Of a stretch of DNA of 64,000 nt, positions 8,952 to 17,399 are shown in pieces. Origin of the DNA: Candidatus Gastranaerophilales bacterium (GTDB taxonomy: Bacteria > Cyanobacteriota > Vampirovibrionia > Gastranaerophilales > Gastranaerophilaceae); the NCBI GenBank assembly GCA_944324305.1, contig CALUVV010000001.1:62001-126000 (forward strand), written 5' to 3'. Under the pieces are notes generated by a model. It made no database searches, was not told where the DNA came from, and saw only the letters and a list, made by a program, of their open reading frames with translations. A program made the position numbers and the translations under genes. Numbering within the stretch: position 1 is the first letter of the stretch; each line of letters starts with the position of its first letter.

Positions 8952-10346
8952 TTAATCAATACAATAACAATTAATTTTTAAATTCGGTGGTAAAACTACC
9001 TGTATATCTTTGTCAAATGCAGGAATAATAACATTTGATTTATAGCGGGTGCCGTTTACATGATAAAATTTAAAATATTTAATAAACTCATAAGATTTGT
9101 CTGAAATCATATATTCTTTACTATATTTCAAATTATCGGTTTCAACACTAAGTCCTGCGTATCTGCCGCATAATTTTGAAGGATTGAAATATTGCAGCCC
9201 GCTGCTGATAAAATCCGGTTCGGCATCTTCCGCCGCTTTCGATGTCAATTTTGCGTACCAGTTAAAATCAGGAAGAATAGGTACAAAGGTTTCTTTCTGA
9301 AATTCTGAAAATTTTATAAATTCATTCCAATAAATATTATCATATCTGCAGTATGGGAAACACAAGAATAATAGAATTATAAATAAAGCTGTAACTTTAG
9401 AGTTTTTAAAGACGATAACAGGAATAAGAAATACCGCTGTCAAATAAATATACATATAACGTCCCGGAATAGCGTCAAAGGATGCTCCGTTTAAAATAAA
9501 TAAAGCTGAAAAAATATTCATTATACCTAAATACAGGACAGAAATTACAGGAAAATATTCTTTGTAATTTCTTAAAGCTTTATAGAGAGCAAAAACCAGT
9601 ATCACGAACATTATTACAGATAAAAATTTTATACAGTAAAGTTTTAAAAACAAAATCGGAATATCTTGAAATAATTGCAACGGATTAGAAGCTGAATGAA
9701 CACGATGTGAGAATAAAAGAACAAACAGCTGTATAAAGGTTGCTGTAAAATATGACAGATAGACAAACAGATTAATTTTAATATCTTTGACAACAAACAT
9801 TCTTAGTATTACAACAGGTATAAGAATTACCGAAAACGGCCCGGTCAACGCCAGCAAAAACAGTCCCGCACATAATAAATATTTATTGATATTTTCCCAA
9901 TTACACGCAACGGATAGGGCTGTAAAAAACGCCAGAGGCCATTGTAAATTTGTTAAATTACAATAAACTTCGCATCCGGCAGGCACTGCTAACGGAAATA
10001 ACGCTATAATAAGACCGTATTTATAATTTTCAAGTTTTAGGGTTTTGTACGTAAAAAATACAACGAAAAACTGCAAAACGATTACAAACAAAAGATAAAT
10101 ATAAGGGATTATTGTAACAGGAAAAAATGAAGCCAAAAGAGCAATTAAGCGCAAAATTAAATGGCTGTACCCTGCATACGGTATAAACAATGAATTTAAT
10201 CCGAACTGCTGAGCCTGATTAAAAAATATTACACCATCTTCCGCAAACAACATTTTATTTATAAATACATCAGGTGTATGTAAAAATAAGATGATTACTG
10301 TTGATATTAAAAGTATAAGCCAATTATATTTTTTCATTTTTGCCAT
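8952..10346 (-). CDS. Polytopic membrane protein, GT-C-like
   Basis: A 464-residue protein with roughly ten hydrophobic segments, then a soluble C-terminal tail of about 100 residues. An acidic loop early in the chain (FAEDGVIFFNQA near residue 35) and the overall shape resemble GT-C glycosyltransferases that use lipid-linked sugars. The start overlaps the end of the upstream gene by 13 bases, so the genes are translationally coupled. Function as a GT-C enzyme is inferred from topology and from the DPM1-like GT2, methyltransferase and nucleotide-sugar enzymes in the same operon. No exact family is recognised. Confidence 0.7.
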   Translation of the reverse strand: MAKMKKYNWLILLISTVIILFLHTPDVFINKMLFAEDGVIFFNQAQQFGLNSLFIPYAGYSHLILRLIALLASFFPVTIIPYIYLLFVIVLQFFVVFFTYKTLKLENYKYGLIIALFPLAVPAGCEVYCNLTNLQWPLAFFTALSVACNWENINKYLLCAGLFLLALTGPFSVILIPVVILRMFVVKDIKINLFVYLSYFTATFIQLFVLLFSHRVHSASNPLQLFQDIPILFLKLYCIKFLSVIMFVILVFALYKALRNYKEYFPVISVLYLGIMNIFSALFILNGASFDAIPGRYMYIYLTAVFLIPVIVFKNSKVTALFIILLFLCFPYCRYDNIYWNEFIKFSEFQKETFVPILPDFNWYAKLTSKAAEDAEPDFISSGLQYFNPSKLCGRYAGLSVETDNLKYSKEYMISDKSYEFIKYFKFYHVNGTRYKSNVIIPAFDKDIQVVLPPNLKINCYCID

Positions 10347-12088
10347 TCGATTAAAATATTTTTCTTATATAAAAACGGTAACAATGTATAGAATTTTATT
10401 GAATTAATATTTTTACCGGTTTGTTTTCCCCTTAACCAGTTATCCAGGTCATTTAAAGTTAAAACCGGTTCATCTATATAAATTCCGTTTTTCATAACAT
10501 CTCGTACCACACGGAATTTAACGGTTTCATTATTGTTATAATTAATATATACATACAAAGGCACAAGTTTAAACAGAAAGTTTGCCCCCCCCCCGATTAG
10601 TGACAACTCAAGATTAACAACTGCTTTTTTGGCTGCCTTCGGGACAAATATATTTTCATTTATTTTATAATAGCCTTTTTCAAAGGTTTTGTATGTATAT
10701 GAAGTTCTTTTAGCCTTTTTTGCAAGAAGAATTTTATTGTTCTTAAAATCTTTTACATAATAATTTTCACGTATCGCATCCCAGGTAGCAGGATTATCAA
10801 AAATCATATTTCTTCCGTCTATTGATTCGTTTCTGTCAATAACAATAAAATCCGTCTGCTGTTTCGCATAATCAGAAGCACTTATTATGTCAAGTTCTCG
10901 TGTGTAAACGCTGTATAACTGCAAAACAGGATTATAATAAGCAAGTATTTTATTCTTTTCTATATAACCAAAATCAAAAGGTAAAAATTCTGTTTTTGCG
11001 TTATTTATTTCCTTAATCCAGCCGTCAGGAAGCAGATATTCATTTGCCGCGTAAATTTCTTTCTCACACTTTAATTCCGGAATAAAAGAAAGTACACATC
11101 CTGTTGACATATGCTTAACAGGTAAAATTAATGCCAAGATATACATTATTATAAGTTTTTTAACCGAAATATTCTTAACAAAGAAATACAGCAGGGGAAC
11201 TATTGCAAGAATATAAGTGAAAAACATCATCATATGCATATCAGCACGTACAAAACCTGTTTTAAAGATAAAAAACATTGAAGGAAGGAGTATAAAAAAA
11301 ACTTTTGAATATTTACCGTTATTTTTATAATCATCAATCCATAAACTTAAATATAAAGCAAATATAGTTAAGGCCGCAGCGAGGTATAATACGCTTAATC
11401 CGTGCAGCTGCATAAGCATTGCCTCACTATAGCCTGAAGCAATCATTAAACTGTGTTTAAACCAATTTATAAGAATATTGAAACTGCCGAAATAGAAATG
11501 CGTCATTAATAACAGCGAAATAAGCCAGATAATTGAAGATGTTAAAATAAATTCTTTTTTTAACTTTAAAGCCATTATTGTAAACACCAGCGTTGCTATA
11601 CATGTTATACCAATATTAAATTTGGCAAATAACATAAAAAACGCAAGCAGATTTAGCAGAATTAATCCCGCATACTTGAGGTTTCCTTTTGCGTTAACAC
11701 AAACCATAGCAAGCATTACGGCTAGAAATTCAAACATATCATACCCGAAGCAAACAAAGTTTACTGTAATGAACGCAAGAAAAATATCTGAATTACGGCG
11801 TTTTCTAAAGCAAAATAAAGAAAATACAAATGCTCCTATTATTACCAGCTTAAACAATAAAGCCTGAATAACTATACTCTTAAAACAAAAAGGCTGAAGC
11901 AGGTAACCGAACGGACCAAACGTAAAAAAAACATCTTTGCCGAAAATGTAACTGCCTTTAATATGAATATCATTCAAAGCGTAAGCCCATGATGTATCAA
12001 GACCGTTTAAAGTTTCGTGGCACCCGAAGCGGAAGCCGAATAATATAAATATCAGAACCAAGAAATACCATAAAAAATTTCTTTTCAT
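10334..12088 (-). CDS. Polytopic membrane protein, GT-C-like, with G10 tract near the 3' end
   Basis: A 584-residue protein with a hydrophobic N-terminal two-thirds (at least ten segments) and a soluble C-terminal domain of about 200 residues. LNGLDTSWAYALNDIH in the first periplasmic loop holds the acidic residue typical of GT-C proteins. Ten G bases encode Gly-Gly-Gly (LSLIGGGANF) near residue 500 and are in frame at ten; a one-base change would replace roughly the last 85 residues. It follows the gene at 12090 by one base and overlaps the next by 13. A role in lipid-linked sugar transfer is inferred from context. Confidence 0.7.
   Translation of the reverse strand: MKRNFLWYFLVLIFILFGFRFGCHETLNGLDTSWAYALNDIHIKGSYIFGKDVFFTFGPFGYLLQPFCFKSIVIQALLFKLVIIGAFVFSLFCFRKRRNSDIFLAFITVNFVCFGYDMFEFLAVMLAMVCVNAKGNLKYAGLILLNLLAFFMLFAKFNIGITCIATLVFTIMALKLKKEFILTSSIIWLISLLLMTHFYFGSFNILINWFKHSLMIASGYSEAMLMQLHGLSVLYLAAALTIFALYLSLWIDDYKNNGKYSKVFFILLPSMFFIFKTGFVRADMHMMMFFTYILAIVPLLYFFVKNISVKKLIIMYILALILPVKHMSTGCVLSFIPELKCEKEIYAANEYLLPDGWIKEINNAKTEFLPFDFGYIEKNKILAYYNPVLQLYSVYTRELDIISASDYAKQQTDFIVIDRNESIDGRNMIFDNPATWDAIRENYYVKDFKNNKILLAKKAKRTSYTYKTFEKGYYKINENIFVPKAAKKAVVNLELSLIGGGANFLFKLVPLYVYINYNNNETVKFRVVRDVMKNGIYIDEPVLTLNDLDNWLRGKQTGKNINSIKFYTLLPFLYKKNILIEWQK
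10585..10594 (+). repeat. C10 tract (G10 in sense) in GT-C-like gene, in frame
   Basis: Ten C on the + strand flanked by G; the sense strand reads GGG codons in the C-terminal domain of the 584-residue membrane protein. It is in frame at ten. Confidence 0.95.
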
Positions 12089-12089
12089 A

Positions 12090-13742
12090 TCATTCCCCTT
12101 TTAAAAAGCTTACATTCAATTCCCTTGCACGTGTAATACATTCTTTTATATCAAAAGGGTTAACTTTTCCAACCGTAAGCTCCTTACGTTTAGTACCAAT
12201 AACAGTCAGAAGTTCATGTTTAGCCTGAACTCTAAACTCTTTCAGACTGCAGTAAGTTTTAAAAGAATAACACGAAGAAAATCCGAAAACTAAAACAAGA
12301 AAATATATAAGCGCAGCTTTTATATAGTTAAACCTCATAAGTAATGCCGATATACACGGGATTAAATAATTAATTACATTTAAATGACGTCCCGCAACTG
12401 AATGAAAAGGATCTCCCGACGCTCTGCCCGCAGAAATGCCTGCAGCCAGAAAAATTGATAATAAAAATAATGCAAGATATACATAATAGTCATTTTTATC
12501 TTTTTCACGAATATATGATATTACAAATCCGCCAATCATCAATATACCTGCAATCATTGTCCAAATAACAGGTAAATAAGCATTAAAAATTCCTTTAATA
12601 ATAACCCTGAAGCAGTAATACCAGAAAAGCAGCTTATCAGGCATTGTTACTTTCATCTGCAAATCAATTGACGAATAATTAGAAAAGAACACATATAGTC
12701 CGGTTATAATAACACATCCGGCAATAATAAGATTTTTATTAATTCTTCGCTGCTTTATGATAAATGCCGAAAATAATGCAATCCCTGAAATAAATGTCAT
12801 TGAAAACATTGAACAGACAGTAAATATTGAAAATAAAAGCGTATTTTTTACATTATTTGCTTTTACAAAACCAACATATACCGCTAGAAAAGAAAATAAA
12901 AGCATAAAATAAAACACGGACTGAAATCCTGTCATTTGATTTTCAATTAACACATCAGAAAAGCAAGGAATGAAAAATAAAGGCAGGAAACTGTTTTTAT
13001 CAGGAATAATTTTATATAAAAGAAACATAGAACCCAGATATAAAAAGAAATTTAAAATTATCTGGTGTCTTAAATTCCATCCGTCAATATTATACAAAAC
13101 CCACGTAAACAAACGTGTCCAAAGAATTTTATGTTCATTATGAAACGAAAATATCCAGTTATAATTAAGCTGTCTGTCAAGCCGTCCTGGCAGCAATGCT
13201 TCCCACTCGTCCCAAAAAGGCAAATCAACAGCATTTTGGTATACGTTATAAAAATTCCATAAAATAAATACGGTTAATATAAGGCAGGAAATATAAAAAA
13301 CAGACTTATTATTCTTTAAGCTTTCCCAAAATTTGTCCTTTTGGGGAATAAAAAATAATGCGGCTAAAATAATTTCAATAAGCAGAGCGGCTAATGTAAG
13401 ACTAAACACTTTAAACAACATCTGTATTTTTAATTTTAAAAGATTATTTTCAATTGCATTTAATGAATTAATCTCATTACCGTTTAAAAATACATTTTTG
13501 ATTTGATGTTTCTCAACTCCTTTGATACTAAAGTTCGTAACACCGTAAGGAAGTTTAACCTCAAGAAGTTCTTCGTTTATAACATCCGCACTGATATCTT
13601 TATTTCCGGTGTTTATTATATAACTTTTTAATTCGGGATTTTTCAAAGAAATTTCACAATTAATCCCTGTAAAAACAGCAGCACTGAAAAATAAAATTAA
13701 ATTAATAAAAAATAAGATAAATATATCCCGTTTCTTTAGCAA
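12090..13742 (-). CDS. Polytopic membrane protein, GT-C-like
   Basis: A 550-residue protein. An N-terminal signal-anchor-like helix is followed by a small soluble region (residues 25-105), then a second helix and about ten further hydrophobic segments. DLPFWDEWEALLPGRL in the large first loop has the acidic cluster expected of a GT-C active site, and HNEHKILWTRLF follows. The start overlaps the GT2 gene by seven bases. The function as a membrane sugar transferase is inferred from topology, motif type and operon. Confidence 0.7.
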   Translation of the reverse strand: MLKKRDIFILFFINLILFFSAAVFTGINCEISLKNPELKSYIINTGNKDISADVINEELLEVKLPYGVTNFSIKGVEKHQIKNVFLNGNEINSLNAIENNLLKLKIQMLFKVFSLTLAALLIEIILAALFFIPQKDKFWESLKNNKSVFYISCLILTVFILWNFYNVYQNAVDLPFWDEWEALLPGRLDRQLNYNWIFSFHNEHKILWTRLFTWVLYNIDGWNLRHQIILNFFLYLGSMFLLYKIIPDKNSFLPLFFIPCFSDVLIENQMTGFQSVFYFMLLFSFLAVYVGFVKANNVKNTLLFSIFTVCSMFSMTFISGIALFSAFIIKQRRINKNLIIAGCVIITGLYVFFSNYSSIDLQMKVTMPDKLLFWYYCFRVIIKGIFNAYLPVIWTMIAGILMIGGFVISYIREKDKNDYYVYLALFLLSIFLAAGISAGRASGDPFHSVAGRHLNVINYLIPCISALLMRFNYIKAALIYFLVLVFGFSSCYSFKTYCSLKEFRVQAKHELLTVIGTKRKELTVGKVNPFDIKECITRARELNVSFLKGE

Positions 13743-14419
13743 TTTTTCCCTCCGAAAGCTTTAAAATACCATTTAAGATATTTCGGAAGCCATTCAACAA
13801 GCTTAAAATTTGATTTTCCTGCAGTTCTGTCACGCCAGACAGTCGGAACTTCCGTAATTTTTTTACCGTTTTTAAACGCTTTAACAACGAGCTCCAACCC
13901 GAGTTCAAATCCTCCCGTACTTTCAACCCTAACCCCGTCAAGAAATGATTTTCTGTATAGCTTAAAAGAATTAGTAACATCATGCACAGGCACCCCTGCC
14001 AGATAATACAACGACAAACCTGCAAACTTTGACATTAATTTTTTAATTACAGGGCCTCCAATCTGCCCCCCCCCCGGCATGTAACGCGATGCACAAACTA
14101 TATCGGCATTATTCTTTACCGCAGAATCAATCATATCATTCATAACCTGCGGCGGATCGGACAAATCAGCCATTGTAACAATTGCAAACTCTGTCTGAAC
14201 ATTTTCAAGTCCTGTTTTAATTGCATTCAAAACTCCTCTGCCGTATTTGTTTTTAACAAGATTTACATTCAGTTTTTTCGCAGGCTCTATTGTTGTATCT
14301 TCGTCAAAATCGTATATTACATTTATTATATAAGGATATTTAACTTCTCTTTCTATATTTTCAACAGCTGTTTTTATATTTTCACCTTCGTTATAAACGG
14401 GAATAATAATAGTAAGCAT
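13736..14419 (-). CDS. GT2 glycosyltransferase, dolichol-phosphate-mannose-synthase-like
   Basis: A soluble 227-residue GT-A enzyme that would load a sugar onto a polyprenyl phosphate. MLTIIIPVYNEGENI at the N-terminus, the metal-binding TMADLSDPP near residue 85, SRYMPGGGQIGGP near residue 111 and the C-terminal VPTVWRDRTAGKSNF are all typical of DPM1-like GT2 proteins. There are no C-terminal membrane helices, and the three GT-C-like proteins downstream would be the natural users of its lipid-linked product. The Gly-Gly-Gly codons are part of a G10 tract that is in frame. From memory, related proteins have a Lys-Gly-Gly-Lys-type segment of the same length here, so the tract replaces rather than adds sequence. 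Confidence 0.87.
   Translation of the reverse strand: MLTIIIPVYNEGENIKTAVENIEREVKYPYIINVIYDFDEDTTIEPAKKLNVNLVKNKYGRGVLNAIKTGLENVQTEFAIVTMADLSDPPQVMNDMIDSAVKNNADIVCASRYMPGGGQIGGPVIKKLMSKFAGLSLYYLAGVPVHDVTNSFKLYRKSFLDGVRVESTGGFELGLELVVKAFKNGKKITEVPTVWRDRTAGKSNFKLVEWLPKYLKWYFKAFGGKNC
14066..14075 (+). repeat. C10 tract (G10 in sense) in GT2 gene, in frame
   Basis: Ten C on the + strand between G bases; sense ATG CCG GGG GGG GGG CAG. A one-base change would break the enzyme in the middle of its catalytic domain and cut the operon's GT2 step. Confidence 0.95.
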
Positions 14420-15073
14420 TTATTTCTCCATAATTATTAATGACTGCCCGCCAAAAACAAAACCCGACACAGGCATAAGTTTTAAATATAGCCGGACAAT
14501 CCAGGGCAGCTGCGGGAGTTTTGATTTTGTAGTATAAGGTAAGAATTTCTTAATTACTTTTTTTACTTTAAGTCCGCATATCTGCCCGGCTTCTGTTACT
14601 GATAAATCTGTCAAAGCAAGCTTATGGTCAATAAAATCCCAGTATTGGCCTTTTACATATTTTATATTTGGCTGCAAAATAATAATCTGTCCGTTTTCGG
14701 ATAATATCTCTGAACAAATATGCAAAATTTTAACAACTTCGTCTTTCGTTTCCAGATGTTCCAAAAAATTTGAAATAAATACCGTGTCAATCTGTTTACC
14801 GTCCAGCCTTTCTTTTAAACTGAAACAACCAGCGTTAACGGCACAAACATCTTGCGCCGCAAAATCAGTAACTGACGGATTTAAATCAAAAGCATACTTT
14901 TCCGATGCTTTAATATTATTGATAAATTCGCATCTTCCTGCCGCAATATCAAGAACTGCATGACTTTCCGGAATAAATTTTTGAAAAAAAGAAGCGCATA
15001 ACACCTGCCAGATAGCATTTCTCTTTCTGTCTTCGTTACTAAAACGGTTATCATACAGTTCTTTTAATTCCAT
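14420..15073 (-). CDS. Class I SAM-dependent methyltransferase
   Basis: A 217-residue Rossmann methyltransferase. HAVLDIAAGRCEFI near residue 39 is the SAM-binding motif I (usually DxGxGxG, here D-A-A-G-R-C), and SNFLEHLE near residue 100 is the motif seen in methyltransferase type 11/12 proteins. It starts directly after the epimerase gene and its stop touches the GT2 start, so it belongs to the glycan operon and probably methylates a sugar or lipid intermediate. Substrate is unknown. Confidence 0.83.
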   Translation of the reverse strand: MELKELYDNRFSNEDRKRNAIWQVLCASFFQKFIPESHAVLDIAAGRCEFINNIKASEKYAFDLNPSVTDFAAQDVCAVNAGCFSLKERLDGKQIDTVFISNFLEHLETKDEVVKILHICSEILSENGQIIILQPNIKYVKGQYWDFIDHKLALTDLSVTEAGQICGLKVKKVIKKFLPYTTKSKLPQLPWIVRLYLKLMPVSGFVFGGQSLIIMEK

Positions 15074-15075
15074 AT

Positions 15076-16095
15076 TTATATTCCCCCGATTTTTATTTGT
15101 TCGGCAATCCAGGGGACGACTTCATCAAGGATTTCATCCAGAGATGTTTCCGCTTTAAATCCGAGTAACCTTTCTGCTTTCTCAACAGAAGGAACTCTTT
15201 TTTGCACGTCATATTTAAACGGCTCATCACTTACAAATTTAAAATCTTTATCAGGATTTAAACGTTTCCAAATCGTTTCTGCAAGTTCCAGAACCGTTGT
15301 TGATACTGGAGTAGATAAGTTAAAATCTTCATTAAGCGCATTCGGAGATTCCATACAAAGCCTTATACCGCGTGCCAAATCTCCGGCATAAGTATAATGT
15401 CTTATCTGATTTCCTTTTCCTAAAATATGCAGCGGATCCTGCCCCTTAATAACTTTCTGCACCAAATCAGGGACAACATGGCTCATAGCAAGCTTTACAT
15501 TACCCGAAAGAATTTCTTTATCGCAAAGCGCACGTTTTTCACCCGTGCCTACACAGTTAAAAGGCCTTATTATCGTGTAAGGCAGGCCGTACTGTTCAAA
15601 CGCTCCCTTGCAATAGTATTCGCAGGCAAGTTTTTGAAATCCGTAAGTGCTGAGCGGGGGCGGTATAAGTTTTTCATCCCCTTCTCTGGAAGGATAAGTA
15701 TCAGCACATTCATAAACCATACTGGAACTTAAAACATTTATTTTTTTCAGTTTACCGTGTTTAAAAGCGTGAATTGCGGCATCAAAAGTTGAAGCCATAA
15801 TCCTCTCATTTTCCGCAAGCAAGTCGTAAGCCATTTCGTGGAAATAAGCTATACCACCTATCATTGCAGCACATGCAAGTATCTGATCGCAATCTTCAGC
15901 CAGTTTTTTCATCAAATCAACATCTTTTGCGTCGCCTTCTACAAAATGATAATCAGGGTGGTTGTCATAAGACTTTTTGATTTTTCCGTATTTGGAAAAA
16001 TTATCAATTCCGACAACTTCATGACCGTTGTTTAATAATTCTTCAACCACATAGCCGCATATAAATCCGGCAGAACCTGTTACTAATATTTTCAT
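15076..16095 (-). CDS. NAD-dependent epimerase/dehydratase (extended SDR)
   Basis: A 339-residue nucleotide-sugar epimerase-type enzyme. The N-terminal TGSAGFICGYVVEELL is a Rossmann motif in which the usual third Gly is Cys and the next residue is Gly. D-NFSKYGKI follows the second strand, SSSMVYE holds the catalytic Ser, and YGFQK supplies the YxxxK pair. IIRPFNCVG is the expected substrate-side motif. It lies 13 bases after the nucleotide-sugar dehydrogenase gene. Together they suggest synthesis of an unusual activated sugar; exact substrate cannot be told from sequence. Confidence 0.88.
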   Translation of the reverse strand: MKILVTGSAGFICGYVVEELLNNGHEVVGIDNFSKYGKIKKSYDNHPDYHFVEGDAKDVDLMKKLAEDCDQILACAAMIGGIAYFHEMAYDLLAENERIMASTFDAAIHAFKHGKLKKINVLSSSMVYECADTYPSREGDEKLIPPPLSTYGFQKLACEYYCKGAFEQYGLPYTIIRPFNCVGTGEKRALCDKEILSGNVKLAMSHVVPDLVQKVIKGQDPLHILGKGNQIRHYTYAGDLARGIRLCMESPNALNEDFNLSTPVSTTVLELAETIWKRLNPDKDFKFVSDEPFKYDVQKRVPSVEKAERLLGFKAETSLDEILDEVVPWIAEQIKIGGI

Positions 16096-16108
16096 TATAA
16101 ATTACCTC

Positions 16109-17272
16109 TTATTTCCATACATTCCAACAATCCACATAAGGTTTTTCAAATTTTAAATTCAGATATTCATTATGCGGAACTCCTAATATTACGGCATCGC
16201 ATTCTGACAAAGCATCTTCAAGCTTATAAGTATCTTTGAGATAAGGGTCGGAAGGCAAAACATCAGCAAGTTTAAATTCAAGCTCTTTCTTTATTTTAAA
16301 CGACAAACTTTCTCTGATGTCGTCATTATTGGCTTTAAAAGTCATCCCGAGAAGTGCGACTTTTTTATTTTTTAATGAACCGAGTTTCTTTTCTAACTGG
16401 CTTACAAGAAAATTAGGAAGTCCTTCATTTACCAGCATGGCAGACTGTCCGAGAAAAAACTGGTTTCTGTAGAATGCGGAAAGCTGCATTGTATCTTTAA
16501 ACAGGCAGGGACCTGCTGCCAGCCCGGGTTTACAATAATTTTTGGCACGCGGGTAATCTTCTTTCATTGCCTCAAATATTTTATAAAAATCTAACCCTTT
16601 ATCTTCAACCATCATATAAAATTGGTTAGCAATCGCAAATTCAAGATATCGCCATGTATTTAGCATAAGTTTGGACAATTCTGCTTCAACCGGTTCCAGA
16701 CGAATAATTTTAGGAGCGATTTTAGAAAAAATTTCAGATGCTTCATTGGCAGCTTCATCACTAACAGCTGATACAATTTGAGGAAGATTTTTAATTTCTT
16801 CAATCCCTTTACCCTGCAAAATCCTTTCGGGGCAAAAAGCAAGTTTCGGACGTGCATTAAAATGCTTTTGCAGCTTTTGTTCAATAATCTCTGTTGTGCC
16901 CGGATAAATTGTACTGCGTAAGATTATTAACTGGTCTTTATTCATAAGAGGCAAATATTTTTCAACAACATTAAGAACCTCATGAATTTTCGGGTTATGG
17001 TGTTCATCAACAGGGGTACCGGTTATAAATATAACCACCTCTTGTTCTTTTACGATATCAGCCGCATCAGTAACAAAAAGATTTCTATTAATCTCTTTTT
17101 TTAGAAGTTCTTCCGCACCTTCTTCCTGAAACGGAATTATGCCCCTGTTAATTAAATCAACCGCATTTTTGTTGATATCTAAAAGAGTAACTTCAAAACC
17201 TCTGTCAGCAAGTACCAAACCCAACGGCAGACCTACATGCCCGCATCCTCCAACAATACAAATTTTTTTCAT
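16109..17272 (-). CDS. UDP-glucose/GDP-mannose-type nucleotide-sugar dehydrogenase
   Basis: A 387-residue enzyme that oxidises a nucleotide sugar to the uronate with two NAD. CIVGGCGHVGLPLG is the N-terminal dinucleotide motif, RSTIYPGTTE near residue 120 is a family signature, and CPERILQG follows. GPCLFKDT near residue 265 holds the catalytic Cys, and LGMTFKANNDDIRESLS begins the C-terminal domain. It is the promoter-proximal gene of the eight-gene minus-strand operon 8031-17272. Confidence 0.9.
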   Translation of the reverse strand: MKKICIVGGCGHVGLPLGLVLADRGFEVTLLDINKNAVDLINRGIIPFQEEGAEELLKKEINRNLFVTDAADIVKEQEVVIFITGTPVDEHHNPKIHEVLNVVEKYLPLMNKDQLIILRSTIYPGTTEIIEQKLQKHFNARPKLAFCPERILQGKGIEEIKNLPQIVSAVSDEAANEASEIFSKIAPKIIRLEPVEAELSKLMLNTWRYLEFAIANQFYMMVEDKGLDFYKIFEAMKEDYPRAKNYCKPGLAAGPCLFKDTMQLSAFYRNQFFLGQSAMLVNEGLPNFLVSQLEKKLGSLKNKKVALLGMTFKANNDDIRESLSFKIKKELEFKLADVLPSDPYLKDTYKLEDALSECDAVILGVPHNEYLNLKFEKPYVDCWNVWK

Positions 17273-17330
17273 ATCTATACCACCAATCCTGCATTAATAA
17301 TAACATAAACACACAAAAAAAATAAAGGAA

Positions 17331-17356
17331 AAGGCACCGAATAAATTCGATGCCTT
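17331..17356 (-). terminator. Rho-independent terminator of the large prepilin gene
   Basis: AAGGCACCGAAT pairs with ATTCGATGCCTT across AA with one mismatch. On the minus strand it is followed by TTCCTTTATTTTTTTT. It sits 44 bases past the stop of the gene at 17400. A matching hairpin is found after the paralogue at 61766. Confidence 0.75.
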
Positions 17357-17399
17357 CTTCTAACTCGTGAACATTTTATGATACTATTGAGCAATTGAG

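Noticed and set aside
13702-14025. 107-codon frame opposite in phase inside the GT2 gene
   Set aside because: It is a shadow of the GT2 coding sequence; no RBS, no motif, and the GT2 frame has clear family motifs.
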